From positions 284,271 through 348,270 of the forward strand of contig NZ_QAOW01000005.1 in the NCBI RefSeq assembly GCF_003051005.1: a stretch of 64,000 nt of DNA, given 5' to 3'. Numbering within the stretch: the first letter of the stretch is position 1; each line of letters starts with the position of its first letter. Below are positions 34,829 through 43,477 of this stretch, piece by piece. A model generated the notes under the pieces. That model saw nothing but the letters and a program-made list of their open reading frames with translations, was not told where the DNA came from and did not search any database. This DNA is from Rhodococcus sp. OK519. GTDB taxonomy: Bacteria > Actinomycetota > Actinomycetes > Mycobacteriales > Mycobacteriaceae. The position numbers and the translations under genes were made by a program.

Positions 34829-34842
34829 TAGAACCTGTTCCA
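34829..34842. promoter_or_regulatory. KstR-like operator (site 2)
   Basis: TAGAACCTGTTCCA matches TnnAACnnGTTnnA in all fixed positions. It lies between the divergent WS/DGAT and HSL-lipase genes, 12 nt from the WS/DGAT start and 45 nt from the lipase start, so one bound dimer could control both. Confidence 0.6.
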
Positions 34843-34886
34843 GTTTGCCGTGTGCGTTGTGATAAACGTCATGGTTGAATAGGTTC

Positions 34887-36143
34887 ATGAGGATCAGTAA
34901 CAGGTTCCTGTTACGGCAGGTGGCTACCGCTGGACTGGCGGCGAATGCGCTTCGTCCGGTTCCGGGAATGCCACTGTCGGTGCCCACCTTCGTGGCCGGT
35001 TGGCTCACTGCCGAACTTGCTCCGCACTTGCTCGCGGCGACCGCGATCGATTCCGCGGTCCATGTCGCGCGTCGCGGGGTCCGTACCAAGGGGGACGTCG
35101 CCGGCCTCGCGGTCGCGGGGTTGTCTGCCGCGGGTCTCGCGGCCGTCATCGCGACCGGGCGGGGCGCGCGCGTGGAGGTCGAATCGGCGCTGACGTCGGC
35201 GCTCGGATCCGACTACCGCTCCGTCGCGGGTGGGGCGGGATCCGTCGCCGGCGTGTCGTGGCGGCAGTTGGCGCTCCCGTTCCGGATGCGACGCGACGAT
35301 GTCGTGCGGGTGCGGAACCTCGCGTACGCGCCGGGCGGCCGCCGCTTCCGGGTCGACATCTATCACCGCCGGGACACTCCGGTGGATGCGCCGGTGCTGC
35401 TGCAGGTCCACGGCGGCGGATGGGTCATCGGGAGCAAGGATCACCAGGGGATTCCGCTCATGCTCGAGATGGCCTCGCGTGGGTGGGTGTGCGCCGCGAT
35501 CAACTATCCGTTGTCGCCGAGGGCGGTGTGGCCGGCGCATCTCGTCGCCGTCAAGCAAGCGGTCGCGTGGTTGCGGGACAACGTCTCCCGCTACGGGGGT
35601 GACCCAGGATTCGTTGCGGTCACGGGAGGCTCCGCCGGGGGACACCTCGCGGCGATGCTGGCACTGACCGCGAACGATCCGGGCCTACAGCCGGGCTTCG
35701 AGGATGCCGACACGTCGATTCAAGCGTGCGCCCCGCACTACGGCGTCTACGACTTCACCGGGGAGACCGGCATCAAGGCCACACGGCAGCGCGTCGAATC
35801 GGGCCTCATGCCGATGGTGCTCGGCAAGCAGGCGCGGTTCCCGGAGGACTACGAGGCGGCATCACCGTTGATGCACCTGCGGGCCGACGCGCCGCCCTTC
35901 TTCGTCGTGCACGGCATGAGTGATTCGTTCATCCCGGTCGCGGAGGCGCGAGAGTTCGTCCGCCGGTTGCGGGAGGTCTCGGACGAACCCGTCGCTTATG
36001 CGGAACTGCGGGGCGCGCAGCACGCCTTCGACATCTTTCCGTCGATCCGGAGTGCCGCCGTCGTCCGCGGCGTCGCCGACTTCCTCGACTGGGCTCATGC
36101 ACGTCGCCGAAACGGGCGGGTCGACGCCGACGCGGTCGGGTAG
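34887..36143 (+). CDS. HSL-family esterase/lipase (LipQ-like)
   Basis: 418-residue protein of the hormone-sensitive-lipase group. An N-terminal part with hydrophobic helices (PTFVAGWLTAELAPHLLAATAI; GDVAGLAVAGLSAAGLAAVIATG) may associate with membrane, as in LipQ, LipO and LipC. The hydrolase domain has HGGGW (His175 onward), the nucleophile GGSAGG (Ser249), the acid in HGMSDSFIPVAEA, and His in GAQHAFD. The start is unsure: ATG 34887 has only a weak AGG; a TTG at 34875 is in frame. A perfect 8-bp inverted repeat lies inside codons 4-10. Divergent from WS/DGAT, consistent with paired storage-lipid synthesis and hydrolysis. Confidence 0.88.
   Translation: MRISNRFLLRQVATAGLAANALRPVPGMPLSVPTFVAGWLTAELAPHLLAATAIDSAVHVARRGVRTKGDVAGLAVAGLSAAGLAAVIATGRGARVEVESALTSALGSDYRSVAGGAGSVAGVSWRQLALPFRMRRDDVVRVRNLAYAPGGRRFRVDIYHRRDTPVDAPVLLQVHGGGWVIGSKDHQGIPLMLEMASRGWVCAAINYPLSPRAVWPAHLVAVKQAVAWLRDNVSRYGGDPGFVAVTGGSAGGHLAAMLALTANDPGLQPGFEDADTSIQACAPHYGVYDFTGETGIKATRQRVESGLMPMVLGKQARFPEDYEAASPLMHLRADAPPFFVVHGMSDSFIPVAEAREFVRRLREVSDEPVAYAELRGAQHAFDIFPSIRSAAVVRGVADFLDWAHARRRNGRVDADAVG
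34897..34914. repeat. Perfect inverted repeat inside the LipQ-like gene start
   Basis: GTAACAGG-TT-CCTGTTAC: 8-bp arms, 2-nt spacer, located 10 nt after the proposed ATG. It could be an operator acting as a roadblock, an mRNA hairpin, or evidence that the true start is further downstream. Confidence 0.6.
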
Positions 36144-36157
36144 ATGTCGGCGTTCCG

Positions 36158-36757
36158 CTAGTGGCCGCGTGTGCCCAGCGTGGTGACGCCCGCCGGGGGA
36201 AGCCCGGCGGCGTGCGCGAGGACGTCGCAGAACGCCTCGACATGGGATGCGAGTGCCGTCGACGTCGCGGTCCACGAGGCCCGCAACTCGAGCTGGTGCG
36301 CCCGCGGGGGGCCGGCGATGTCGCCGTAGCGGACCGAGCTGGTCGCGGTCACGGTCCCGCCCAGCGCGATGATCTCGTCGGCCTTCTCCTCGAGGGCGTC
36401 GACCAGCCAACTCCAGGCGACCTCGGGCAGGAGGGGATCGGCGGCGAGAACGGGTTCGACGTCGGCCTGAATGTAGGCGACCAGGCGCATCGTGCCGTTC
36501 CAGGCCTCGTCGCCGTCCGGGTCGTGCAGCAGGATCAGGCGCCCGAACGCGTCTCCCTCGGAGAACACGGCGTGCTCGTCGACTGCACCGGTCTCGGCGT
36601 GCCGTAGCTCGGCGCCGATCGCGTAGCTGTAGGGGGCGAGCCTCTGCGGCGGCCGAATCGGACCGACCTCGATTTCCGGGCGAACCTCAGCCGAGTTCAT
36701 CGCGTCGACGGCGGCGCGGAACGGGGCGGGTTCGTTGGGTAATCCCGGGGTCGTCAC
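36158..36757 (-). CDS. DUF3000 protein
   Basis: 199-residue cytosolic protein conserved in Actinobacteria and syntenic to Rv2680. The core runs from [35 protein letters not shown]... to [21 protein letters not shown]. No catalytic motif is recognisable. The start GTG 36757 ([13 protein letters not shown]) appears leaderless, with TAACGT ending 8 nt upstream on this strand. It is divergent from hemE with 88 nt between starts and converges on the LipQ-like gene with 14 nt between stops. Function unknown. Confidence 0.87.
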   Translation of the reverse strand: MTTPGLPNEPAPFRAAVDAMNSAEVRPEIEVGPIRPPQRLAPYSYAIGAELRHAETGAVDEHAVFSEGDAFGRLILLHDPDGDEAWNGTMRLVAYIQADVEPVLAADPLLPEVAWSWLVDALEEKADEIIALGGTVTATSSVRYGDIAGPPRAHQLELRASWTATSTALASHVEAFCDVLAHAAGLPPAGVTTLGTRGH

Positions 36758-36845
36758 ACCAGCGGACGTTAGACGGCTCGCCTGGTGGCGCGGTGGAGGC
36801 GCGCCGATTCTGCCCCGGCGCCACGTCATGGCAGCATGGACTGCG

Positions 36846-37943
36846 ATGAGCGGCTTGGAAGATACGAATGCAGGGATGACCGGGCGCGCCGAGTACCCCG
36901 CCAGGCGGGTTCTCGACGACGCACCGTTGTTGGCGGCGGCCGCGGGCCGTCCGGTGAAGCATCGACCCGTGTGGTTCATGCGTCAGGCCGGACGCTCGCT
37001 GCCCGAGTACCGGGAGATCCGGGCCGGAATCGGGATGCTCGAATCCTGCTTCGACCCGGAGCTGGTCTGCGAGATCACGATGCAGCCCGTGCGGCGGCAC
37101 AAGGTCGACGCGGCGATCCTGTTCTCCGACATCGTCGTTCCACTCAAGGCGGCAGGGATCGACCTCGACATCGTCGCGGGTGTCGGTCCGGTCGTGAAGA
37201 ACCCGGTGCGGACCCCCGCCGACGTCGAGGCTCTGCCCCGGCTGGTTCCGGACGAGGTCGGCGCGGTCGCGCAGGCGGTGCGGCTGCTGACGGCCGAGCT
37301 CGGCGAGACGGCCCTGATCGGCTTCGCCGGTGCCCCGTTCACGCTCGCGTCGTACCTCGTCGAGGGTGGCCCCAGTCGCAATCACGAGCGCACCAAGGCG
37401 CTCATGCACGGCGACCCCAAGACGTGGCACGCGCTACTCGGCCGCATCACCGATGTGACCATCGCGTTCCTGCAGGCCCAGTTGCACGCCGGCGTCGACG
37501 CCATCCAGCTGTTCGATTCGTGGGCAGGCGCACTCTCGCTCGCCGACTACCGCGAATTCGTGATGCCGCACTCCGAGCGCGTGTTCGCCGAGGTGGCGTC
37601 GGCCCACGTACCGCGGATCCACTTCGGTGTCGGCACGGGTGAACTGCTCGGCGCGATGGGCGAGGCCGGTGCCGACGTTGTCGGTGTCGACTGGCGTATC
37701 CCGCTCGACGTCGCCGCCCGCCGCGTCGGCCCGGGCAAGGCGCTGCAGGGCAACCTGGACCCGGCCGTGCTGTTCGCCGGCTGGGACGCGACCGAGAAGG
37801 AAGTTCGTCGTATCTGCCGCGAGGCGGACGCCGCGCTCGCCGCCGGTGCCACCGGACACATCTTCAACCTCGGACACGGGGTGCTCCCCGACACCGATCC
37901 GGCCATCCTGACCGACGTCGTGGAGTTGGTGCATTCGCTGTGA
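36846..37943 (+). CDS. hemE: Uroporphyrinogen decarboxylase
   Basis: Cytosolic enzyme removing four acetate carboxyls from uroporphyrinogen III to give coproporphyrinogen III. 365 residues. The signature [18 protein letters not shown] (about residues 40-57) contains the invariant Arg and binding residues; the catalytic Asp is in [27 protein letters not shown] and the Tyr/His-containing [16 protein letters not shown] and [16 protein letters not shown] motifs follow. Several in-frame starts exist (36828, 36846, 36876); 36846 is chosen for length. Its stop overlaps the next gene by 4 nt. First gene of hemE-hemY-hemQ. Confidence 0.95.
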   Translation: MSGLEDTNAGMTGRAEYPARRVLDDAPLLAAAAGRPVKHRPVWFMRQAGRSLPEYREIRAGIGMLESCFDPELVCEITMQPVRRHKVDAAILFSDIVVPLKAAGIDLDIVAGVGPVVKNPVRTPADVEALPRLVPDEVGAVAQAVRLLTAELGETALIGFAGAPFTLASYLVEGGPSRNHERTKALMHGDPKTWHALLGRITDVTIAFLQAQLHAGVDAIQLFDSWAGALSLADYREFVMPHSERVFAEVASAHVPRIHFGVGTGELLGAMGEAGADVVGVDWRIPLDVAARRVGPGKALQGNLDPAVLFAGWDATEKEVRRICREADAALAAGATGHIFNLGHGVLPDTDPAILTDVVELVHSL

Positions 37944-39304
37944 CCGGTAGGCGAGTCTCGGTAGCGGTCGTCGGTGGCGGCGTCACCGGACTCGTCGCCG
38001 CGTACCGGCTGCGTCAGCAACTCGGCGCCGACGCCGAGATCACCGTCGTCGAGGCGGGATCACGGCTCGGCGGCAAGCTGCGCACCGTCCCTCTCGCCGA
38101 CGGCCCGGTCGACGTCGGCGCCGAGGCGTTCATCGCCCGGCGGCCCGAGGTCTCCGAGCTGATCGCCGAACTCGGGCTCGAGGATCAGCTGGTGCATCCC
38201 GCCGGCCGCCGGCCCCTCATCTGGTCCGAAGGCGCGCTGCATCCGCTGCCTACTCGCACCCTGATGGGCATTCCGTCGGATCCGCAGTCCGTTGCCGGCC
38301 TCGTCGACTCCGAGACCCTCGCGCGGATTGTGGCCGAGCCGTCGACGCCGTTCGACTGGGACCCGGCCGCGGACGTCGACGTCGCGTCGCTGGTCGGCAG
38401 CCGCTTCGGCGAGCAGGTGGTCCGCCGCTCCGTCGACCCACTGCTCGGCGGCGTCTACTCGGGCCTGTCCGACTCGATCGGTGTCCGTGCCGCGCTCCCG
38501 GCCCTCGCGGCCGCACTCGACGGGGGAGCGACGAGCCTCACCGCGGCCGTGACCGCCGCCCTTCCGGCGCCGTCACCCGGCCCGGTGTTCGGAACCCTGC
38601 GCGACGGCTACGGCACGCTGCTCGACGCGCTCCGCGCCGCGGGCCGGCCGCACACAATCCTGGACGCGCCCGCGGCCGGTCTGCGCCGCGACGGCGCCGG
38701 CTGGTGGCTCGATCCGGTCGGTCATGTCGATGGCGTCGTCCTCGCGCTGCCCGCGCCGGACATGGTCCGCCTCGTCGCCGGCGCTGCACCCGCGCTCGCG
38801 GATGCGGCCCGGAACATCGAACTCGCGTCCTCCGCGGTCGTGGCGCTCGCACTCCCGACCGACGCGGGCGTTCCCGAAAACTCGGGAATCCTGGTGGCGA
38901 CCGGGGAGTCGTTGGGCGCCAAGGCGTTCACGCTGTCGAGCCGCAAGTGGCCGCACCTGGCCGAGCGGACCGTCACGCTGGTGCGGGCGTCGTACGGCCG
39001 GTTCGGCGACGCTGCCGTCGTCGACCGCAGCGACGAACAGTTGATCGCGATGGCCCGCGCCGACCTCGAGACGGTGACCGGGGTATCGACCGAACCGGTG
39101 GATGCGGTCGTCGCGCGCTGGCACAGCGGGCTGCCGCAGCTCGCGCCCGGGCACCTGGATCGGGTGGCCGCGATCGCGTCCGCCGTGGCCGACGTCGACG
39201 GAGTCGAGGTCGCGGGCGCCTACCTGCACGGGGTCGGGGTTCCAGCGTGTGTCGCGTCGGCGACGACGGCCGCGACACGGCTCGCGGCACGAGTGGCAGG
39301 ATGA
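37940..39304 (+). CDS. hemY: Protoporphyrinogen/coproporphyrinogen oxidase
   Basis: 454-residue FAD enzyme. The dinucleotide-binding motif [18 protein letters not shown] is at the N-terminus, followed by [12 protein letters not shown] and [35 protein letters not shown] is characteristic of the family. In Actinobacteria with HemQ this enzyme mainly oxidises coproporphyrinogen III to coproporphyrin III (CgoX activity) in the coproporphyrin-dependent haem pathway. GTG 37940 overlaps the hemE stop, and hemQ follows after 4 nt. The linked hemQ supports that route. Confidence 0.93.
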   Translation: MTGRRVSVAVVGGGVTGLVAAYRLRQQLGADAEITVVEAGSRLGGKLRTVPLADGPVDVGAEAFIARRPEVSELIAELGLEDQLVHPAGRRPLIWSEGALHPLPTRTLMGIPSDPQSVAGLVDSETLARIVAEPSTPFDWDPAADVDVASLVGSRFGEQVVRRSVDPLLGGVYSGLSDSIGVRAALPALAAALDGGATSLTAAVTAALPAPSPGPVFGTLRDGYGTLLDALRAAGRPHTILDAPAAGLRRDGAGWWLDPVGHVDGVVLALPAPDMVRLVAGAAPALADAARNIELASSAVVALALPTDAGVPENSGILVATGESLGAKAFTLSSRKWPHLAERTVTLVRASYGRFGDAAVVDRSDEQLIAMARADLETVTGVSTEPVDAVVARWHSGLPQLAPGHLDRVAAIASAVADVDGVEVAGAYLHGVGVPACVASATTAATRLAARVAG

Positions 39305-39308
39305 TGCC

Positions 39309-40004
39309 ATGGCACGCCTCGATTTCGACACGCTCAATTCCACCCTCCGCTACGCGATGTTCTCCGTCTTCCAGGTGCAGCCCGGCGTCCTCGGTGACGA
39401 CCGCGCCGCAGCGCTGAAGGAGGCGCAGGCGTTCTTCGATTCGTTCGAGGACACCGACGTCGTCGTGCGCGGCATCTACGACGTGGCCGGCGTGCGCGCC
39501 GACGCCGACTTCATGATCTGGACGCACGCGGAGCGTCTCGAGGATCTGCAGAAGCTGTACCAGGACTTCCGCCGCACCACCGACCTCGGCCAGGCGAGCG
39601 ACCCGGTGTGGTCCAATGTCGCGTTGCACCGCCCCGCCGAGTTCAACAAGAGCCACGTCCCGGCGTTCATCGCCGGCGAGGAGCCGGGCGACTACATCTG
39701 CGTGTACCCGTTCGTCCGCTCGTACGAGTGGTATCTGCTGCCCGACGCCGATCGGCGCAAGATGCTCGCCGATCACGGCATGGCCGGCCGCACGTACCCC
39801 GACGTCCGCGCCAACACGGTCCCGGCGTTCGCCCTCGGCGACTACGAATGGATCCTCGCCTTCGAGGCCCCGAAGCTGGACCGCATCGTCGACCTGATGC
39901 GCGACCTGCGCGCCACCGAGGCCCGCATGCACGTGCGCGAGGAGACACCGTTCTTCACCGGCCCGCGCGTGAGCGTCGAGCAGCTGGTCAACTCGCTGCC
40001 CTGA
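39309..40004 (+). CDS. hemQ: Coproheme decarboxylase HemQ (chlorite dismutase family)
   Basis: 231-residue member of the Cld-like family that decarboxylates coproheme to haem b in the last step of the Gram-positive haem pathway. Seen are [10 protein letters not shown] at the N-terminus, [45 protein letters not shown] with the proximal haem-ligand His, and [16 protein letters not shown] at the C-terminus. The catalytic Tyr is likely within [12 protein letters not shown]. The distal Arg of true chlorite dismutases is not evident. ATG 39309 has AGGATG upstream and lies 4 nt after hemY. A strong terminator follows. Confidence 0.94.
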   Translation: MARLDFDTLNSTLRYAMFSVFQVQPGVLGDDRAAALKEAQAFFDSFEDTDVVVRGIYDVAGVRADADFMIWTHAERLEDLQKLYQDFRRTTDLGQASDPVWSNVALHRPAEFNKSHVPAFIAGEEPGDYICVYPFVRSYEWYLLPDADRRKMLADHGMAGRTYPDVRANTVPAFALGDYEWILAFEAPKLDRIVDLMRDLRATEARMHVREETPFFTGPRVSVEQLVNSLP

Positions 40005-40010
40005 GCTGAA

Positions 40011-40051
40011 ACGACAGCACCCCGCACCAGTCAGGTGCGGGGTGCTGTCGT
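40011..40051. terminator. Intrinsic terminator of the hem operon
   Basis: An 18-bp perfect stem, ACGACAGCACCCCGCACC (40011-40028) with its complement (40034-40051), and a 5-nt loop, begins 6 nt after the hemQ stop. Confidence 0.88.
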
Positions 40052-40187
40052 GTACCGCGGCGATCGTCGGGGTCCGCACCCGTCGTTGGTGCGACTTCCT
40101 TTCATTTGGGTCCGTCATGGGTATAAGCAAAGTATGTTTTTACCAATGGATGGTGATCGACACCGTCCGCAACTAAAAGGACTCCGA

Positions 40188-40565
40188 GTGAAGCCCTCCA
40201 TCCGACGTGCACTCGTCACCTCGACCACCGCCATCGCCGCAGCCGGCATCGCACTTGCCGCTCCTGCTTCCGCATTCGCGATGCCGGAGATCATCCAGGA
40301 CGAGGGGGGTGTCATCGTGACATTCGATGATGTGGATGAGCGGACCGAGGACGCGATCGAATACGTCGTCGAGGCCGTCGACAACATCGCACGGCAGAAC
40401 TCGGGGGTGGTTTATACGAACCTCCGTGGCCCGCGCTCGGCCGCGACGTGGACGTATGATTCTCGGCTTTTCAACAACGGTCGGCCACTGCACATGGAGT
40501 GCACCCAGGAGGAGGATCAGACCCCGAACAAGGGGTACGACTGCTGGTCGGTATTGGACGACTGA
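40188..40565 (+). CDS. Small secreted protein of unknown function
   Basis: 125-residue exported protein. GTG 40188 follows AAAAGGA at good spacing. The signal peptide VKPSIRRALVTSTTAIAAAG to APASAFA (about residues 1-31) has a typical AxA cleavage site. The mature part is acidic (VTFDDVDERTEDAIEYVVEAVDN) and has two Cys (MECTQE, DCWSV), which could form a disulfide. An AT-rich stretch 40097-40140 with TATAAG (40122-40127) is the likely promoter, unusual for this GC-rich window. Unrelated by sequence to the next secreted protein. No family recognised. Confidence 0.75.
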   Translation: MKPSIRRALVTSTTAIAAAGIALAAPASAFAMPEIIQDEGGVIVTFDDVDERTEDAIEYVVEAVDNIARQNSGVVYTNLRGPRSAATWTYDSRLFNNGRPLHMECTQEEDQTPNKGYDCWSVLDD

Positions 40566-40586
40566 GCCACGGCTTTCTGAATGTCC

Positions 40587-40660
40587 GCCCGCCCGTGTGA
40601 TTGTCGGCCTACTCTCCCCAGAGGCGGATCGGCTCTCTTGGTCTGAGCACACGGGCGGGC
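40587..40660 (+). promoter_or_regulatory. Long stem-loop leader between two secreted-protein genes
   Basis: A perfect 13-bp inverted repeat, GCCCGCCCGTGTG (40587-40599) and CACACGGGCGGGC (40648-40660), encloses a 48-nt loop that can form smaller internal pairing. The 3' arm ends 19 nt before the ATG of the next gene. The long structured loop makes a plain terminator less likely than a 5'-leader structure or protein-binding site, but termination is not excluded. Confidence 0.5.
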
Positions 40661-40679
40661 CCACGAGAGGGGCGTTGCG

Positions 40680-41120
40680 ATGCGGAGTGCACGTCAGTTC
40701 CTCGGTGCAGTAGTTCTGACGCTCGGCGTCGGCGCAGGCCTCGCAGCGGGCCCAGTTCCGCAGGCGTCTGCCGCCCCCACCGTGAGCACCTTCCAGGTTC
40801 CGCTCGTCGTGAACACTGGCATCTGGGCGTGCAGTGGGATCCACACCTTCTGCTCCTACACCCCGGTCGCGATCACCGGAGAGACACCCGGGACCGTGAT
40901 CTTTCGCGCTGTGCCGTTCGGCGAGAAGATTCCTCCCAACTTGTCGAGCTGGTGGAATATCCGGATTCACTGGAGGAATGTCGGGACTGGCGCCTCGGGA
41001 GTGCTGGACATCTCCTCCGACGGTTCGGCGAGCGTCTTCACCGGGGCCGGGCTCGTGACCGCGTCCACGACGGCCCGCGACCAGGTCATCGCCGGAACAG
41101 GGGTCTTCTTCGTGCCCTGA
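40680..41120 (+). CDS. Small secreted beta-rich protein of unknown function
   Basis: 146-residue exported protein. The signal peptide MRSARQFLGAVVLTLGVGAG to PQASAAP (about residues 1-32) ends in an AxA site. The mature part is rich in Val, Thr, Gly and aromatic residues, with a Cys pair (WACSGIHTFCSYTP), and looks like a beta-sandwich. ATG 40680 has GAGAGGGG upstream. It is preceded by the long inverted repeat 40587-40660. The BisC-like gene starts 23 nt after its stop but seems to have its own promoter. Function unknown. Confidence 0.75.
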   Translation: MRSARQFLGAVVLTLGVGAGLAAGPVPQASAAPTVSTFQVPLVVNTGIWACSGIHTFCSYTPVAITGETPGTVIFRAVPFGEKIPPNLSSWWNIRIHWRNVGTGASGVLDISSDGSASVFTGAGLVTASTTARDQVIAGTGVFFVP

Positions 41121-41143
41121 GTACCACTGGCAGACTGAGGGCC

Positions 41144-43441
41144 GTGAGTTCGTCGACGCGGTACCAGCACATGGCGCACTGGGGCATGTTCGACGTCGAA
41201 TCAGCTGACGGTGACGTGAGCGCGGTCCACCCGTATGCGGGCGATACGGATCCGTCACCGATCCTGGGCAACCTGCCAGGGTCGGTACGGCACCGCTCCC
41301 GCATCACCGGTCCGGCCGTTCGGCGCGGCTGGCTCGAGCACGGCCCCGGCCCGTCGGATGTCCGCGGCGCCGATGAGTTCGTGCAGGTGTCGTGGGACGA
41401 ACTTCTGGATCTGCTGGCGCGTGAACTGCGCCGCGTGGTCGACCGGCACGGGAACCGAGCCATCTTCGGCGGCTCCTACGGCTGGGCCAGTGCGGGGCGA
41501 TTCCACCACGCGCAGAGCCAGATCCACCGCTTCCTCAACATGCTCGGCGGCTACACCCGGTCGGTGCACAGCTACTCGCTCGGCGCCACCGGCGTGATCA
41601 TGCCGCGCGTCGTCGGCACGCACTGGAAGCTGTTCGCCCGCTCCACCAACTGGGACGTCATTGCCGACCACACCGATCTGATGGTGTGCTTCGGCGGTGT
41701 GCCGCTCAAGAACACCGCCGTCAACAGCGGCGGCACCAGCGCACATCCCACCCGCGGCGCCCTCGACCGGCTGCGCGAGCGCGGCGGCGAGGTGGTCTCG
41801 ATCAGCCCGCTCCGCGACGACCTCCACGGGCGGTGCGAGTGGATCGCGCCGATCCCGGGCTCCGACGTCGCGATCATGCTGGGCCTCGCGCACGTGCTGG
41901 CATCGGAAGGACTGCACGACAAGGACTTCCTGGAACGCTACTGCGTCGGCTACGACCGGTTCGAGAGCTACCTGCTCGGGATCGACGACGGGGTCCCCAA
42001 GTCGCCCCAATGGGCGTCGGCGCTGTCGGGGATGCCCGCCGATCAGATTGTCGCGCTTGCCCGCCGGATGGCCGCGGGTCGGACGATGCTCACGGTGACG
42101 TGGTCGCTGCAGCGGGTGCGGTACGGCGAGCAGGCGCCGTGGATGGGGGTTACGCTCGCCGCGATGCTCGGCCAGATCGGCCTTCCCGGAGGCGGATTCG
42201 GCCACGGCTACGGGTCGATGAACGAACCCGGCCTCGCACCGGTCCCGTATCCGCTGCCGACGCTGTTCCAGGGTAGCAACCCGGTCCCGGACTTCATCCC
42301 GGTCGCCGCGATCGCGGACCTGCTGTTGCGCCCGGGCGAGGAATTCGACTACGACGGCCGACGCCTGACCTACCCGGACACCCGCCTCGTCTACTGGGCC
42401 GGCGGCAACCCGTTCCATCACCACCAGGACCTCGCCAGGCTGCGGCGGGCGCTGGCCCGGCCCGACACGATCGTCGTGCACGAGCCGTACTGGACACCGA
42501 TGGCTCGGCACGCCGACATCGTGATCCCGTCGACCACGTCCCTCGAGCGCAACGACCTGGCGTGCACCCGCAACGATCCGCTGCTGGTCGCGATGCACGC
42601 GGCGGTGCCCCGGTACGCCGACGCCCGCGACGACTACGACACGTTCTCCGCGCTCGCGCACCGGTTGGGTTTCGGGGAGCGGTTCACCGAGGGCCGCACG
42701 GCGCAGGAGTGGATCGAGCATCTCTACGAGCAGTGGCGCGGGTTCGTGCTGGCCGACCCGGCGCATCTGGAGGCGCCCGCCTTCGACGAGTTCTGGGTGC
42801 GGGGTCATGTGCGGATGCGCACCGAGGACGGGCTGTCGCTGTTCTCCGATTTCCGGGACGATCCCCGCAGGAGCCCCCTGACCACGCCGAGCGGTCGGAT
42901 CGAGATCTTCTCCGCCGACATCGACGGCTTCGGCTACGACGACTGCGCCGGCCACCCGCGCTGGTACGAGCCGGACGAGTGGCTGGGCGGCGAACGCGCG
43001 CAGCGCTTCCCGCTCCACCTGATCGCGAACCAACCGAAGACGCGTCTGCACGGGCAGCTCGATCACGGCGCGGCGAGTCAGGCGTCGAAGATCCGTGGGC
43101 GCGAACCGATCCGGCTCCACCCGGCTGACGCCGCCGAGCGTGGACTCGTTGCCGGCGACGTGGTCCGGGTGTTCAACGACCGCGGTGCGTGCCTCGCCGG
43201 TGTCGTGCTCGACGACGACGTCCGCCCCGGGGTGGTGCAGTTGTCGACCGGCGCCTGGTACGACCCGCTCGACCCCGCCGACCCCGCCTCGATGTGTGTG
43301 CACGGAAACGCGAACGTGCTCACCGCCGACATCGGCAGTTCGCGACTGTCGCACGGCTGCACCGGCCAGCACGCGCTGGTGCAGATCGAGCGCTTCGACG
43401 GTGACCTGCCCCCGATCAACGCGTTCGATCCGCCGATCTGA
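41144..43441 (+). CDS. Molybdopterin oxidoreductase, BisC/TorA-like (S-/N-oxide reductase)
   Basis: 765-residue DMSO-reductase-family enzyme with bis-MGD cofactor. It starts at the GWLEHGP/DEFVQVSWDELLDLLA region and lacks the N-terminal Fe-S Cys motif, as in BisC, TorA and DorA. The Mo-ligand region is HSYSLGATGV (Ser expected); VYWAGGNPFHHHQDLARLRRA, MARHADIVIPSTTSLERND and the C-terminal molydopterin-binding domain (RFPLHLIANQPKTRLHGQLDHG) follow. No Tat signal is seen, so a cytosolic BisC-type role (biotin or methionine sulfoxide reduction) is favoured over respiratory TorA. GTG 41144 looks leaderless (CAGACT 7 nt before). msrB lies 2.5 kb away. Confidence 0.88.
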   Translation: MSSSTRYQHMAHWGMFDVESADGDVSAVHPYAGDTDPSPILGNLPGSVRHRSRITGPAVRRGWLEHGPGPSDVRGADEFVQVSWDELLDLLARELRRVVDRHGNRAIFGGSYGWASAGRFHHAQSQIHRFLNMLGGYTRSVHSYSLGATGVIMPRVVGTHWKLFARSTNWDVIADHTDLMVCFGGVPLKNTAVNSGGTSAHPTRGALDRLRERGGEVVSISPLRDDLHGRCEWIAPIPGSDVAIMLGLAHVLASEGLHDKDFLERYCVGYDRFESYLLGIDDGVPKSPQWASALSGMPADQIVALARRMAAGRTMLTVTWSLQRVRYGEQAPWMGVTLAAMLGQIGLPGGGFGHGYGSMNEPGLAPVPYPLPTLFQGSNPVPDFIPVAAIADLLLRPGEEFDYDGRRLTYPDTRLVYWAGGNPFHHHQDLARLRRALARPDTIVVHEPYWTPMARHADIVIPSTTSLERNDLACTRNDPLLVAMHAAVPRYADARDDYDTFSALAHRLGFGERFTEGRTAQEWIEHLYEQWRGFVLADPAHLEAPAFDEFWVRGHVRMRTEDGLSLFSDFRDDPRRSPLTTPSGRIEIFSADIDGFGYDDCAGHPRWYEPDEWLGGERAQRFPLHLIANQPKTRLHGQLDHGAASQASKIRGREPIRLHPADAAERGLVAGDVVRVFNDRGACLAGVVLDDDVRPGVVQLSTGAWYDPLDPADPASMCVHGNANVLTADIGSSRLSHGCTGQHALVQIERFDGDLPPINAFDPPI

Positions 43442-43442
43442 C

Positions 43443-43465
43443 TTGTTCTATTTGAACTAGAACAA
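43443..43465. promoter_or_regulatory. Candidate GntR autoregulatory operator
   Basis: A perfect 8-bp inverted repeat, TTGTTCTA (43443-43450) and TAGAACAA (43458-43465), with a 7-nt centre TTTGAAC, lies 12 nt before the GntR start and directly after the BisC stop. This AT-rich island is the obvious binding site for the YtrA-type GntR protein. Confidence 0.7.
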
Positions 43466-43477
43466 TATGGTGAGTAT

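Noticed and set aside
39309..40004. True chlorite dismutase
   Set aside because: Placement after hemE-hemY and the absence of an evident distal Arg favour HemQ (coproheme decarboxylase).
41255..43372. 705-codon open frame on the minus strand opposite the BisC-like gene
   Set aside because: It mirrors a clear molybdoenzyme in the other strand; composition is Arg/Val/His/Gly-rich as expected from the antisense of GC-rich codons, with no domain.
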